64,000 nucleotides of DNA from CAZIPE01 sp964541305 (GCA_964541305.1 CAZIPE010000005.1:1-64000); one strand, 5' to 3'; counted from the stretch's first letter, positions 24,607 to 33,246 are shown. Notes: generated by a model from the letters alone, not told the origin. A program made the numbers and translations.

Positions 24607-25080
24607 ATGTCAGCAAATATTGATCAAGATTTCGTCGAATATATTGTGAAATCACTAGTCGGAAATCCGGAAGCAGTAGCAATAGAGAGGACTATTGATG
24701 AAAAAGGTGTACTACTTGAACTCACAGTAGACCCTGAAGATCTCGGACGTGTCATCGGAAAGAGAGGTGGTACGGCACAGAGTATTCGTACATTGCTTCG
24801 AGCGCTTGGTACCAAGAATGATGCTCGTTATAACTTAAAAATTGTCGATACCGATGGTGGAAGTGGCGCGCGACGCCCAGCTTCTGATGAAGAAGTAAGC
24901 ACTCAGAGTGAGCCAACAGCACCCGTGGTTTCAAGTGATGATTCTGCTACTACACAAGATGACGTAGCTGATGCCAACCCTGTGGACGATATAACAGATG
25001 AGCCTGTGGAAAACGAAGAAAGTGATCTGGCTGCGAAAACGCGAAAAGACCTTGCGGACTTAGACGATCTCGACATATAA
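24607..25080 (+). CDS. khpA: KH-domain RNA-binding protein KhpA with acidic tail
   Basis: 157 aa. Residues 1-75 are the YlqC/KhpA KH domain, with FVEYIVKSLVGNPEAVAIE and the GxxG-type loop VIGKRGGTAQSIRTLLRAL. The remaining ~80 residues are an Asp/Glu/Ser-rich disordered tail (SDDSATTQDDVADANPVDD). KhpA, often with KhpB, binds many transcripts and affects division and wall growth in Gram-positives. A strong AAGGAGG lies before ATG 24607. Its usual neighbours rpsP and trmD are both close. Confidence 0.9.
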   Translation: MSANIDQDFVEYIVKSLVGNPEAVAIERTIDEKGVLLELTVDPEDLGRVIGKRGGTAQSIRTLLRALGTKNDARYNLKIVDTDGGSGARRPASDEEVSTQSEPTAPVVSSDDSATTQDDVADANPVDDITDEPVENEESDLAAKTRKDLADLDDLDI

Positions 25081-25170
25081 TAGTAAGCGTTCACCACGGA
25101 CAAACAAATACAAAAAAAGATAATCCAAAGCTCGCTTGCGAGTCTAGGTAACTAGAGAGCTTTATGTGAT

Positions 25171-25200
25171 AAAAGAATCTGCCTTCTGGCAGATTCTTTT
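25171..25200 (+). terminator. Terminator after khpA
   Basis: AAAAGAATCTGCC (25171-25183), loop TTCT, GGCAGATTCTTTT (25188-25200): a 13-base perfect stem ending in T residues. Confidence 0.85.
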
Positions 25201-25219
25201 AGTTTCTTCGAGTTTAAGG

Positions 25220-25225
25220 TACAAT
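25220..25225 (+). promoter_or_regulatory. -10 box of trmD
   Basis: TACAAT, seven bases before ATG 25233; leaderless arrangement. Confidence 0.55.
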
Positions 25226-25232
25226 TCATCAG

Positions 25233-25871
25233 ATGAAGATACAAATAATTACTCTATTTCCCGAGGCGGTGGAGCCATATCTTAATGTCTCGATGATGTT
25301 CAAGGCGAGCAATACGGGCGCGGCCGAATTTTTGCTTATCAACTTGCGTGATTTTGGGATAGGTTCGCGGAAGACCGTCGATGACATCCCGTATGGTGGT
25401 GGCGATGGTATGGTGCTAAAGCCCGAACCACTCGTGGCCGCAATTGAACGGGCTAAAAAGAACGACCCAGAGGCGGTAGTTATTCTTCCCACCCCGCGAG
25501 GTGAATTGTATAAGCAGTCTCATGCCAAGAAGCTGGCTAAAGAGGGGAGGGGTCTTATCTTAGTCTGTCCTCGCTACGAAGGGTATGATGAACGGATAAC
25601 GAAATGGGTAGATCAACAGTTTTGCCTCGGCAACTATGTGCTCACGGGCGGTGAATTACCCGCACTGACAATTATTGATAGCGTTGTCAGATTACTTCCA
25701 GGGGTACTCGGTGGCGAAACCAGTGCTGAAGTAGAATCTTTCCAACAAGATGACAAAACAATAGAAGCCCCACACTATACTCGCCCTGCGGAGTTTCAAG
25801 GCATGAAAGTGCCAGATGTGCTGATTGACGGTAACCACGCCAAAATTAGTAAGTGGCGCCAAGAAAACTAG
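25233..25871 (+). CDS. trmD: tRNA (guanine-N1)-methyltransferase
   Basis: 212 aa, slightly shorter than the usual ~240. It has KIQIITLFPEAVEPYL, DIPYGGGDGMVLKPEP, LVCPRYEGYDERI and the trefoil-knot SAM-binding GNYVLTGGELPAL. It methylates G37 of tRNAs that have G36, which prevents +1 frameshifting. The C-terminal segment is short but includes APHYTRPAEFQGMKVPDVL. No rimM gene is adjacent. Confidence 0.95.
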   Translation: MKIQIITLFPEAVEPYLNVSMMFKASNTGAAEFLLINLRDFGIGSRKTVDDIPYGGGDGMVLKPEPLVAAIERAKKNDPEAVVILPTPRGELYKQSHAKKLAKEGRGLILVCPRYEGYDERITKWVDQQFCLGNYVLTGGELPALTIIDSVVRLLPGVLGGETSAEVESFQQDDKTIEAPHYTRPAEFQGMKVPDVLIDGNHAKISKWRQEN

Positions 25872-25891
25872 TCAAATCAACAAAAAACTGC

Positions 25892-25897
25892 TATAAT
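25892..25897 (+). promoter_or_regulatory. -10 box of the gene at 25905
   Basis: TATAAT, seven bases before ATG 25905, no Shine-Dalgarno. Confidence 0.6.
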
Positions 25898-25904
25898 ATA
25901 GTTA

Positions 25905-26702
25905 ATGACCGAGCACAACACTGGTTTTACTTCAGAAACCCTAACTAAAGAAACAATCAACTCTTCTATTACCGAAGGTATAGATGCATTTGATCTATTC
26001 TTTCCAGGCGTGGGTACTGCTAATTTTCAATACAGAGTCACTCAAGACCCACAGCTTAATGGAGTATTCCCTGCCCGAGTGTTTCCCGATAGAAGCGAGA
26101 TTCTTGTTCATTCAGGCACAGTAGATTATATTCATAGCCACCTATCTTCATCATACCAATTAAACTATGACGATCTTGCGCATATTTACGTAGGTGCTGG
26201 TGTAGTTAATACTCTATTAGCTCGTCGTATTAGCGCTAGAAATAAGCCTCCAATTCAACAGTTGTACGGCCTAATGTCCTCAACCGACTCGTTGGGTCGA
26301 AAACTAACGGATGAAATGTTACTGGAGGTCGGTGAGGAAGAGACTCAAGTTCTTGTAGAATCTATTCATTCAAGAAGTGAAGAGAGAGTCTGCGAGATTA
26401 ATAGACTACGTCTTGCAGTGGGGGTATTGGCTCATTCAAGAGGCTTCAGCGTAGATCCATCATTGAAAGATCAACAATCAAACGGCATTCAAGATGTAGT
26501 AGAGGTATTCAAAAAGGGTTTAGCGGAGTTTATTAGTCATCGTGAGCTATATGAACGCACTGTTCAGGCATTCGGTGTAAGTGGTTATGGTGCAGGATGG
26601 ATGTTTCGCGATGAACTTTCTCCAGTTGAAATAGCCTGTGCTTTCCCTATGGAGCTACCAGAAATTGAGAGAATAGTTTCACTTCTTGATAAAAAAAGAT
26701 AA
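25905..26702 (+). CDS. Hypothetical soluble protein, 265 aa
   Basis: No domain recognised. A mixed alpha/beta, acidic protein with no export signal. Notable segments are DAFDLFFPGVGTANFQYRVT, HSGTVDYIHSHLSSSYQLNY and the C-terminal LSPVEIACAFPMELPEIERI. A single-gene unit: leaderless promoter in front, and a terminator overlapping its stop codon. Confidence 0.6.
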   Translation: MTEHNTGFTSETLTKETINSSITEGIDAFDLFFPGVGTANFQYRVTQDPQLNGVFPARVFPDRSEILVHSGTVDYIHSHLSSSYQLNYDDLAHIYVGAGVVNTLLARRISARNKPPIQQLYGLMSSTDSLGRKLTDEMLLEVGEEETQVLVESIHSRSEERVCEINRLRLAVGVLAHSRGFSVDPSLKDQQSNGIQDVVEVFKKGLAEFISHRELYERTVQAFGVSGYGAGWMFRDELSPVEIACAFPMELPEIERIVSLLDKKR

Positions 26703-26722
26703 CCAACTGAGTTGGTTATCTT
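26696..26722 (+). terminator. Terminator overlapping the stop codon
   Basis: AAGATAACCAAC and GTTGGTTATCTT arms with a TGA loop. The TAA stop (26700-26702) is part of the 5' arm. Confidence 0.75.
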
Positions 26723-26910
26723 AATAAATAGTTGTTGTGGTGGTACGCTCGTACCCAGGGTGTTTTTATTTTGGTTATTTTTTGTTTACCCTAATTGAGC
26801 TTGTGATTATAGTACCAGGGCAAAAGTTACTTTGTAAAGACTTTTTTTGCATTTTGTTAAAGAATATCGTACAAACTCCATATATGGTGTATCTGCTTAT
26901 GGTTGTGCCG

Positions 26911-27447
26911 CTACAGCGCTTCAATAGTGCCACAAGCAAATCGCGGGCCACCGCTGTGTCCTGAGCCTGATTCGCCTGGTGTGTAGGGGTCTTCATTACC
27001 GTGCACCATCAACGAGGTGCCTTCAGGCGCCGATCCCTTGCCGAGCAGAGAAACAGGCCCATCGGATAGTGTGACGCGTGTCGTAATAGCTTCAAGAATG
27101 CCGTGCCCGTCTTCATCTATTGTGATACTCGGAAGGTCACCGGAGTGGTAGCCATGATTGGCGTCGGGATCAGTGTTGCCGTTCGGACCTGGGTCAAAAT
27201 GTCCACCAGCACACTTAAAACCATCGCAATCACACGCTGCCTTTTCATGAATATGAACCGCGTGTTTTCCAACCAAAAGAAGTTCTGGATTGCCAGTTAG
27301 TTCGAGGCGAATGTGAACGTACTTCGCACCGTCAACATCATATTCAGTAAAATCTGCTTGGCCCGATATTTTATCATCCTGACCTTTCATGATTGCTTTT
27401 GCCTGTGCGGTGATAGTCTTAGTATCTGCTGTTATTGAAACGTTCAT
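26911..27447 (-). CDS. sodC: Cu/Zn superoxide dismutase
   Basis: 178 aa. Metal ligands: HAVHIHEKAAC (two Cu His), GGHFDPG and HGYHSGDLPSI (Cu/Zn His and Zn Asp), and a C-terminal MVHGNEDPYTPG, the last Cu His. The disulfide pair is in the AACDCD region and FACGTI. It converts superoxide to peroxide and O2. ATG 27447 has a strong AAGGAGG upstream. There is no signal peptide, unlike most bacterial SodC, so it is cytoplasmic or exported by another route. A 200-base gap without genes lies between it and the terminator at 26722. Confidence 0.92.
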   Translation of the reverse strand: MNVSITADTKTITAQAKAIMKGQDDKISGQADFTEYDVDGAKYVHIRLELTGNPELLLVGKHAVHIHEKAACDCDGFKCAGGHFDPGPNGNTDPDANHGYHSGDLPSITIDEDGHGILEAITTRVTLSDGPVSLLGKGSAPEGTSLMVHGNEDPYTPGESGSGHSGGPRFACGTIEAL

Positions 27448-27510
27448 GGGTCCTCCTTTTTTATATCTCATACCTAACATAACAGATTTGTGGGTGGGCG
27501 TGTACTAGGC

Positions 27511-27516
27511 TATACT
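27511..27516 (+). promoter_or_regulatory. -10 box of pyrB
   Basis: TATACT, eight bases before ATG 27525. The gene appears leaderless, so no attenuator of the classical pyr type is present. Confidence 0.5.
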
Positions 27517-27524
27517 CGTACGCA

Positions 27525-28451
27525 ATGATTAAGCACGTTCTTAAGGCCCAGCAGTTCACACCAGAACTTATGGGTATTATTTTCAAACGTGCCAGTGAGC
27601 TTCAAATAGTAGTCGATGATGCACGTCGACATCAAAAATTAGGTAATTTACTTGCGGGAGGCATGATGTTCACTATCTTTTATGAACCATCTACCCGTAC
27701 GCGTATTTCATTTGCCGCAGCTGGGCAACATCTTGGTATGCAGGTGGTGAACACAGAAAACGCACGCGAGTTTTCCTCGGCTATAAAGGGTGAAACTCTT
27801 GAAGATACCGTCAGGGTGTTGTGTGAGTACCGCCCAGATGTCATCGTCATTCGTCATCATGAAAATGATGCCGCTGAGCGTGCGGCAAAAGTGAGTTCAG
27901 TGCCAATCATTAATGCCGGTGATGGAGCGGGACAACACCCTACCCAGGCGCTTCTTGATATGTATACTATTCAAAAAGAGCTGGGTCGCAGTGAAGACTT
28001 GCATGTGGTGATTGGCGGGGATCTCAAGCACGGTCGAACTGCTCGATCGCTTTCGTATCTACTCGCGAAGTTTGCGGGTAATACTATAACCTATGTATCT
28101 CCGAAAGAACTGAAGATTGGCAATGATATCAAAACACATCTTAAGGAACGCGGAATTACATTTAGTGAAAGCGAAGATCTTAAAGCGGTGCTTCCGACTG
28201 CAGACGTTGTGTATTGGACCCGTATTCAAAAGGAACGCTTCGATAGTTCAAAACTCGAAAGTACATTTATACTCGGAAAGGACGAATTGCGATTGATGAA
28301 GAAGAAATCAATCTTGCTTCATCCGTTGCCACGAGTTGATGAAATATCTGCAGAAGTAGACGACGATCCTCGCGCCGCCTACTTCCGCCAGGCGGGAAAT
28401 GGTATGTTTATCCGTATGGCACTGATTGAATGGTGTCTCGGTTACCTCTAA
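27525..28451 (+). CDS. pyrB: Aspartate carbamoyltransferase catalytic chain
   Basis: 308 aa. Carbamoyl-phosphate loop FYEPSTRTRISF (STRTR at about residue 56), HPTQALLDMYTI (about 138) and the aspartate-site LLHPLPRVDEI. It joins carbamoyl phosphate and aspartate in pyrimidine synthesis. No other pyr gene is in the window, so the enzyme may serve a partial or scavenging pathway. A related transcarbamylase is less likely because the PLPRVDE motif is ATCase-type. Confidence 0.9.
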   Translation: MIKHVLKAQQFTPELMGIIFKRASELQIVVDDARRHQKLGNLLAGGMMFTIFYEPSTRTRISFAAAGQHLGMQVVNTENAREFSSAIKGETLEDTVRVLCEYRPDVIVIRHHENDAAERAAKVSSVPIINAGDGAGQHPTQALLDMYTIQKELGRSEDLHVVIGGDLKHGRTARSLSYLLAKFAGNTITYVSPKELKIGNDIKTHLKERGITFSESEDLKAVLPTADVVYWTRIQKERFDSSKLESTFILGKDELRLMKKKSILLHPLPRVDEISAEVDDDPRAAYFRQAGNGMFIRMALIEWCLGYL

Positions 28452-28467
28452 CTAAATTTTGCGTGTA

Positions 28468-29106
28468 TTAACGTAAGCCAAGTCGAGCGCTACAAGCGGG
28501 CCATGCGCCCCAGCCTTGGCGGGATTGTAAAATACTAGCGCGTGCAATCTGCTCAGACTTGCTCGCTTGATGAGGGTATCCTTTTCCGCCAACACCTTGC
28601 CAACTTCCAAGACTAAACTGCAAACCACCATAGTACCCGTTGCCAGTGTTTATTGCCCAGTTACCACCCGATTCACAAGCCGCTAGTCTATCCCATACAC
28701 TACCCGAAGCCACTGCTGAAGCACGCGATGTAGCTACTCGCTTTTGCGCTGGTTGTGCTGCGGGAGCCTGGTAGCTATAATTCGTTGTTTGAATTGGTGT
28801 TTGAGTAGGGGTCAGCTGACTGAGCGGACGCTCTTTTAGCTTCTCTTTATCATTTGGCACTCTCAGTTTCTGCCCAGGATGAATGATGTTTGGATCCTGG
28901 ATCTTCTTATTGGCAAAAAAGAGTCGCTGATATGTTGATTTATGCTCAGCTGCTATTGAACTCAGTGAATCTCCTGATGCAACGACTACTGTCTTTTGCT
29001 TTACAACTTCTTTTTTAGTGTTACTTTCCGCATGAGTTGTTTGTGTCCCCATGGTAAATAGTGTGGCCGTCACAAAGACAGCCGCTAATGAAGCGATTAC
29101 ACGCAT
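28468..29106 (-). CDS. Secreted LysM + Rpf-like transglycosylase
   Basis: 212 aa from ATG 29106, with AAGGA upstream. Signal peptide RVIASLAAVFVTATLFTMG...THA (residues 2-26). LysM at about 36-85 (VASGDSLSSIAAEHKSTYQR to IHPGQKLRVP). Pro/Gln-rich linker. C-terminal resuscitation-promoting-factor-like domain (about 138-212) with WDRLAACESGGNWAINTGNG, catalytic Glu in ACESGGNW, and YYGGLQFSLGSW. It should cut peptidoglycan glycan strands outside the cell, its own or an actinobacterial host's. Convergent with pyrB. Confidence 0.9.
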   Translation of the reverse strand: MRVIASLAAVFVTATLFTMGTQTTHAESNTKKEVVKQKTVVVASGDSLSSIAAEHKSTYQRLFFANKKIQDPNIIHPGQKLRVPNDKEKLKERPLSQLTPTQTPIQTTNYSYQAPAAQPAQKRVATSRASAVASGSVWDRLAACESGGNWAINTGNGYYGGLQFSLGSWQGVGGKGYPHQASKSEQIARASILQSRQGWGAWPACSARLGLR

Positions 29107-29519
29107 ATTTATATTGTCCTTCTTATTATCCCTAGCGTACCCAATGAAACATTCTATTCTTGGTAGTGGTCTGATAGCCGGGTTAGTATTACGCGTGCTT
29201 CTTACCAGAAAAAAACACGCAAATTTCAGCTTAAGCGCTTTGACCAATTGTGTCAAATGAAAATTATGTCTACCACATATAGCGTGTTGTAAAAAATAAC
29301 TAAATCTCTCTTGTAAGCAAAGTCACACAAGCACATTTGCAAATTTTCTGGGTGTATTATGAAATTAGGTGTTGGTATGTTATGCTTATTTCAGCACATA
29401 GTTTAAATACTCTCATCCGTCCTAATAATTTGTTCTTCACAAAAACACACTATCATCTCGGCAAGGACATATTACATAACTGGGCTACCAATAGTAAGTA
29501 AACAAAAGGATACATCAAC
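29107..29519. other. Intergenic region with divergent starts and long RRM leader
   Basis: About 410 bases without a gene. It holds the 5' region of the LysM/Rpf gene on the left and a long A/T-rich stretch upstream of the RRM gene. No strong hairpin or consensus promoter stands out. A leader of unknown length before RRM genes is common and may be temperature-responsive; nothing here proves that. Confidence 0.3.
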
Positions 29520-29813
29520 ATGGCAATGAAATTATACGTAGGTGGGTTAGCTTATAGCGTAACCGAACAAGAACTCGAGGCACTATTTGCTGAGCAAGGT
29601 GCGGTAACAAGCGTTGCAATCATAAAAGACAGAGACAGCGGTCAATCAAAAGGATTTGGCTTCGTGGAAATGGCTGACGTCAAAGAAGGTCAGAATGCCA
29701 TCAAAGAATTGAACGGCAAGGAATTAAGTGGCCGAGCAATTATGGTAAATGAAGCACGTCCTAAAGAAGATCGAAGTTCAGGTGGCGGTGGCGGATTCCG
29801 ACGCTCATACTAA
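29520..29813 (+). CDS. RRM-domain RNA-binding protein
   Basis: 97 aa, one RRM: RNP2 LYVGGL at residues 5-10 and RNP1 KGFGFVEM near 47. The Gly-rich tail (SSGGGGGFRRSY) resembles the cyanobacterial Rbp cold-shock type. It likely binds single-stranded RNA in the cytoplasm. A complete stand-alone gene with AAAAGGA a short way upstream of ATG. Confidence 0.92.
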   Translation: MAMKLYVGGLAYSVTEQELEALFAEQGAVTSVAIIKDRDSGQSKGFGFVEMADVKEGQNAIKELNGKELSGRAIMVNEARPKEDRSSGGGGGFRRSY

Positions 29814-29884
29814 TCTGAATTGATTAGAACACATATTAAAAAAGATGAGTCTGCGCGCAGATTAATTAAGCAGGTATTTTATTC

Positions 29885-30712
29885 ATGAAAAGTGATGCAC
29901 ATATTGAAATTGTGAGCTCTAGTGTCGCGGGGCTTAGTTCTATGAGTGCTATTTCGCGCGAAGCACTCCATGCTGTCTTAAGTCCACGCTACGGCGATGT
30001 GCGTATTACTCTTGTTAACAATATCGAAGATTTGAAACAGTTGGTGGGCCGTAAGCCCGATCTCGTCTTTCTCGGTATGAAATTCTTGCCGGCGGATCCA
30101 GCTCTAGGCTTTTTGGATGAAAAAAAGATATGGCTGAGTGATGTTCTGGATGAAAACGATATTACCTATACGGGGTCTGCCCGAGATGCACACGAACTTG
30201 AAGTCAATAAACATCTTGCTAAAAAACGCGTGGAGCAGTCTGGTTTAAATACCTCACCGTTTGCATACATTGAAGTGGGCAGCTCTGTGGTTGAAGACGA
30301 TGTGGTTATGAAGTACCCGCTATTTGTTAAGCCCTCCAATCGTGGCGGTGGCATGGGCATAGATGACTTATCTTTAGTAAATAATTATGCAGAACTTAGC
30401 GCAAAAGTAGCCACTATACATAGTGAGCTAGGGTCTCCTGCCTTAATAGAAGAATATCTCCCGGGCAGAGAGTTCAGTGTGGCATTATTAAAAAGTACTC
30501 TCGATGATTCATATTCAGTGATGCCAATTGAGCTCGTCGCTCCTTCGGATACTCGTGGTGTCAGTATGCTAAGTGAAAATGTAAAATCTTCAAACGCCGA
30601 ATCGGTATCGAAAGTGATAGATCCTTACCTAAAAAAAGAAATATCAGACCTAGCCTTAAGCGTATTTCATGCGCTTGAGGCAAGAGATTACGGGCGTAGG
30701 TATTGTTTCTAA
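29885..30712 (+). pseudogene. Truncated D-Ala-D-Ala ligase-like ATP-grasp protein
   Basis: Residues 1-270 follow the Ddl/ATP-grasp plan: N-terminal PDLVFLGMKFLP, ITYTGSARDAHELEVNKHLA, KYPLFVKPSNRGGGMGIDD and ALIEEYLPGREFSVALL. The frame loses homology after HALEARDYGR and stops five residues later. The metal-binding catalytic end is missing. The next 200 bases encode the end of an unrelated transporter in another frame, so the 3' end was deleted. The enzyme cannot be active as it stands. Confidence 0.8.
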
Positions 30713-30902
30713 AGACCAGGCCACACAGTATATTATTGATAACGGTGGTAGCGAGAGTACAGCGCAGACTGTCGCTGGATTGTATCAGGAATCACAACTC
30801 TCCTCGCTTCGTGTTGGCATGTTCTTCGTATTTGCTTGTCTGTTGGGGTCATTCGTACTTTCGAAGCAACTACCTTCTGAGGTTGTGGCGCGTAAAAAAT
30901 AG
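30690..30902 (+). pseudogene. C-terminal remnant of an MFS-type transporter
   Basis: About 70 residues (ITGVGIVSKDQATQYI onward) end in a membrane helix RVGMFFVFACLLGSFVLSKQ and the basic tail VVARKK. The whole N-terminal bulk of the transporter is missing. The frame differs from the preceding ATP-grasp fragment and is joined to it at about 30685-30700. Confidence 0.6.
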
Positions 30903-30984
30903 CTATACCCTCCCGTGGTTCGAGATTGACGACAGATGCCCGAAGTGAGACCATGTAGATGTAATATATAAAGAGGAGGCAGAT

Positions 30985-31191
30985 ATGTTCGCAACAACAC
31001 TTCTTGGTTATACGATCGATACCATCTGGTCGTTAATAGTGTTATTTATTTGGATAGGAATAGCTTTTTGGCCGGCTCGCGTTGCAGGACGCAAAGGTCA
31101 CAGTTTTTTACTCTACTTCATTTTTAGTATATTCTTCTTCCCGCTTGCACTACTCGTTGCCTATCTCGCACCCGATCGCACTCGGTTATAA
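30985..31191 (+). CDS. Small two-helix membrane protein
   Basis: 68 aa, two membrane helices (about 10-32 and 40-62) with a basic turn RVAGRKGHS. Strong GAGGAGG precedes ATG 30985. Similar small proteins are common in Saccharibacteria-like genomes; function unknown. Confidence 0.6.
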   Translation: MFATTLLGYTIDTIWSLIVLFIWIGIAFWPARVAGRKGHSFLLYFIFSIFFFPLALLVAYLAPDRTRL

Positions 31192-31275
31192 GTTATCACT
31201 TTGGAGATTCAGCTATCTACTACCTCGAGCGTTGTGGTATGATGGTAGTAACGTAAATTGAATTGGAATAAATCT

Positions 31276-31350
31276 ATGGCTAAACATAAGAATTGGCATG
31301 GTGCAGCGCGTAAACGTGCGCTCAAGAAAAAACTTAAAGCAGCAAAATAG
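31276..31350 (+). CDS. 24-residue highly basic peptide
   Basis: ATG 31276 to TAG 31350. The residues are MAKHKNWHGAARKRALKKKL followed by KAAK. Ten of 24 residues are Lys or Arg, with two His. A TATGAT lies about 35 bases upstream. The composition resembles tiny ribosomal or rRNA-binding proteins (Thx, bL36-like size class), but I cannot match a family. It stands alone between two unrelated genes. Confidence 0.5.
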   Translation: MAKHKNWHGAARKRALKKKLKAAK

Positions 31351-31484
31351 TCAAAATAATCCTCGTGTGACTATGACGAAATGCTTGTGTTCACCATCTT
31401 TGCGTGGTATTTTAAACATATGTAAAACACCCCACTAGTGGTATAAAATAAAAAGATAAATTACATAGCGGAGAACATCAAATT

Positions 31485-32885
31485 ATGGCTACAGCTAAAC
31501 GAAAGTCACCCACAAAGAAACGTACAAACAAGGTTACTTCTGGTAGCGGGGGCTTACTGTCTTCTAAACTAAACTGGCGAACAATATTACTGCTCGCTTT
31601 AGTGCTCACTATTGCCGGTGGTTTTTTTGTTTTCCGTTCGTATGCTACAAACACCGAGTGGAAGCCTGGGAGTTCGGCCATTACTACTACTTCGTTAAAG
31701 ACTATGAGCAAGAAGGATGGCTCTAGTTATTGGTACACCATGCAGCCATCATTGCCGTTACTTAAAAGTGGTCAGGTAGAAACACTACCCGCTTATTCTG
31801 AGGTTGGCAGGTTGGTGCTTAAAGATCCACTTCAAGGCTCTGGTACGTACTGTGTTGAAGTGCAGTCTTTCGGTATTCCAATAGGAGTTCGATTCTCTGG
31901 TGCAAATGCAAAACCGTTAAATGTACAATCGACTGCTGGACGCTTTACATTTCCCGCCAAAAGCAAGAATGAAGCCTGCGTCACTGCGGACCTCACGGTT
32001 GGTACGCTTACGGTCATTGTCGAGCGTAGCAACGCTCGCGGTATAAGTAGTGCTGATCAACCGATAATAGTCCACAAGTTATTTAAGAAAGAGGCGAGTA
32101 GCGACGTTGCAAGAAAGTGTTCAGAACTTAGCGACCTGAAATTCTGTGATGATTTTGATGGCACTTCTGGTACACCGCCGAACAGCACTAAGTGGAGAGT
32201 GTTTAATAGCGGTTCTAGTTGGGGTTCACAATGTTGGTCAAATAAACCTGAGAATATTTCAACAGACGGTAAGGGTAATTTAAAACTTACGCTTATTGAT
32301 ACTAAAACTAATCAGTGCACCAACTCCTACGGCGATTCGTCTACTATCACAAGCGGGGGTATGGACACTCAGGGTAAATTCACTACCAAGTACGGTAAGT
32401 TCGAGATTCGATCTAAGCTTGCCTGTGCTAAAAGCGTGTGGGGTTCCATATGGCTTTCGACTGGCACCGGCCCCTCGTGGCCACAATCTGGTGAAATTGA
32501 CATTTACGAAATTGGTTACGACAAACAAAATAAGCTTCAGCAAACAATCCACGCTGGTAAAAGTGGTAGTGATAAGTATTCGGTTGAAACATATTCTGAA
32601 CAGACAAATAGGTACTGCGATGACTACCACGTCTACGGCGTTGAATGGCGAAAAGGCTACATTCAATTCACACTTGACGGCAAGCCAACCAATCGTATCA
32701 CCGAGGCTGACGGCCTAGCCGATGCTACGAAATCTGCCAAGACGCCGTACTGGCCTTTTGATACATATGATTTGAGATTACTGATCGACTTGCAATATGG
32801 TAAAAGTGGCACCTGGACAGGCACGCCAAATCTAGCGGAACTCCCAAGCTCGATGCTTGTTGACTACGTCAGAATCTATAACTAG
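31485..32885 (+). CDS. Membrane-anchored GH16 glycoside hydrolase
   Basis: 466 aa. A basic N-terminus and one membrane anchor (about 29-50) precede a beta-rich domain (60-200) and a GH16 domain (about 208-466). Catalytic motif GEIDIYE gives E337, D339 and E342, with GKFEIRSKL and WRKGYIQFTLDG as expected in beta-1,3-glucanases and relatives. It would cut beta-glucans or related polymers outside the cell, for food or to work on a host or biofilm. TATAAA-type -10 about 35 bases upstream; GGAG before ATG. Confidence 0.9.
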   Translation: MATAKRKSPTKKRTNKVTSGSGGLLSSKLNWRTILLLALVLTIAGGFFVFRSYATNTEWKPGSSAITTTSLKTMSKKDGSSYWYTMQPSLPLLKSGQVETLPAYSEVGRLVLKDPLQGSGTYCVEVQSFGIPIGVRFSGANAKPLNVQSTAGRFTFPAKSKNEACVTADLTVGTLTVIVERSNARGISSADQPIIVHKLFKKEASSDVARKCSELSDLKFCDDFDGTSGTPPNSTKWRVFNSGSSWGSQCWSNKPENISTDGKGNLKLTLIDTKTNQCTNSYGDSSTITSGGMDTQGKFTTKYGKFEIRSKLACAKSVWGSIWLSTGTGPSWPQSGEIDIYEIGYDKQNKLQQTIHAGKSGSDKYSVETYSEQTNRYCDDYHVYGVEWRKGYIQFTLDGKPTNRITEADGLADATKSAKTPYWPFDTYDLRLLIDLQYGKSGTWTGTPNLAELPSSMLVDYVRIYN

Positions 32886-32974
32886 ACTAAGTTATCTTGC
32901 TGAACGATAAAGTGTACTCGTACGTCGATACGATGGTGGCAATGTGATATCCACCTTAACACGCCAAAGCATAG

Positions 32975-33223
32975 TTATTTGGCAACCATTTTATATAGAC
33001 CCAGCAAGATTACTGATCCAAGTAGAGCAACCAGTAAACTACTCAGATTGAACCCTGTCACACCACTGCCACCGAGTGACTGCATCACAAAACCACCAAT
33101 AAAGGCACCTATAATTCCCACCACAATATTAGTTAAAACACCCTGCTGGGCATCAGTATTCATTATTTTTGAGGCAATCCACCCAACAATTGCACCAAAG
33201 ATTACCCAAATCACTATATTCAT
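32975..33223 (-). CDS. GlsB/YeaQ/YmgE family membrane protein
   Basis: 82 aa from ATG 33223. Three helices with the family's glycine pattern (FGAIVGWIASKIM, NIVVGIIGAFIGGFV, LLVALLGSVILLGLYKM). Members are stress-induced in many bacteria. It is the last gene of the minus-strand run CsbD-YggT-GlsB next to a Crp/Fnr regulator. Confidence 0.9.
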   Translation of the reverse strand: MNIVIWVIFGAIVGWIASKIMNTDAQQGVLTNIVVGIIGAFIGGFVMQSLGGSGVTGFNLSSLLVALLGSVILLGLYKMVAK

Positions 33224-33246
33224 ATCAATTCCTTTCATCCCTCATA

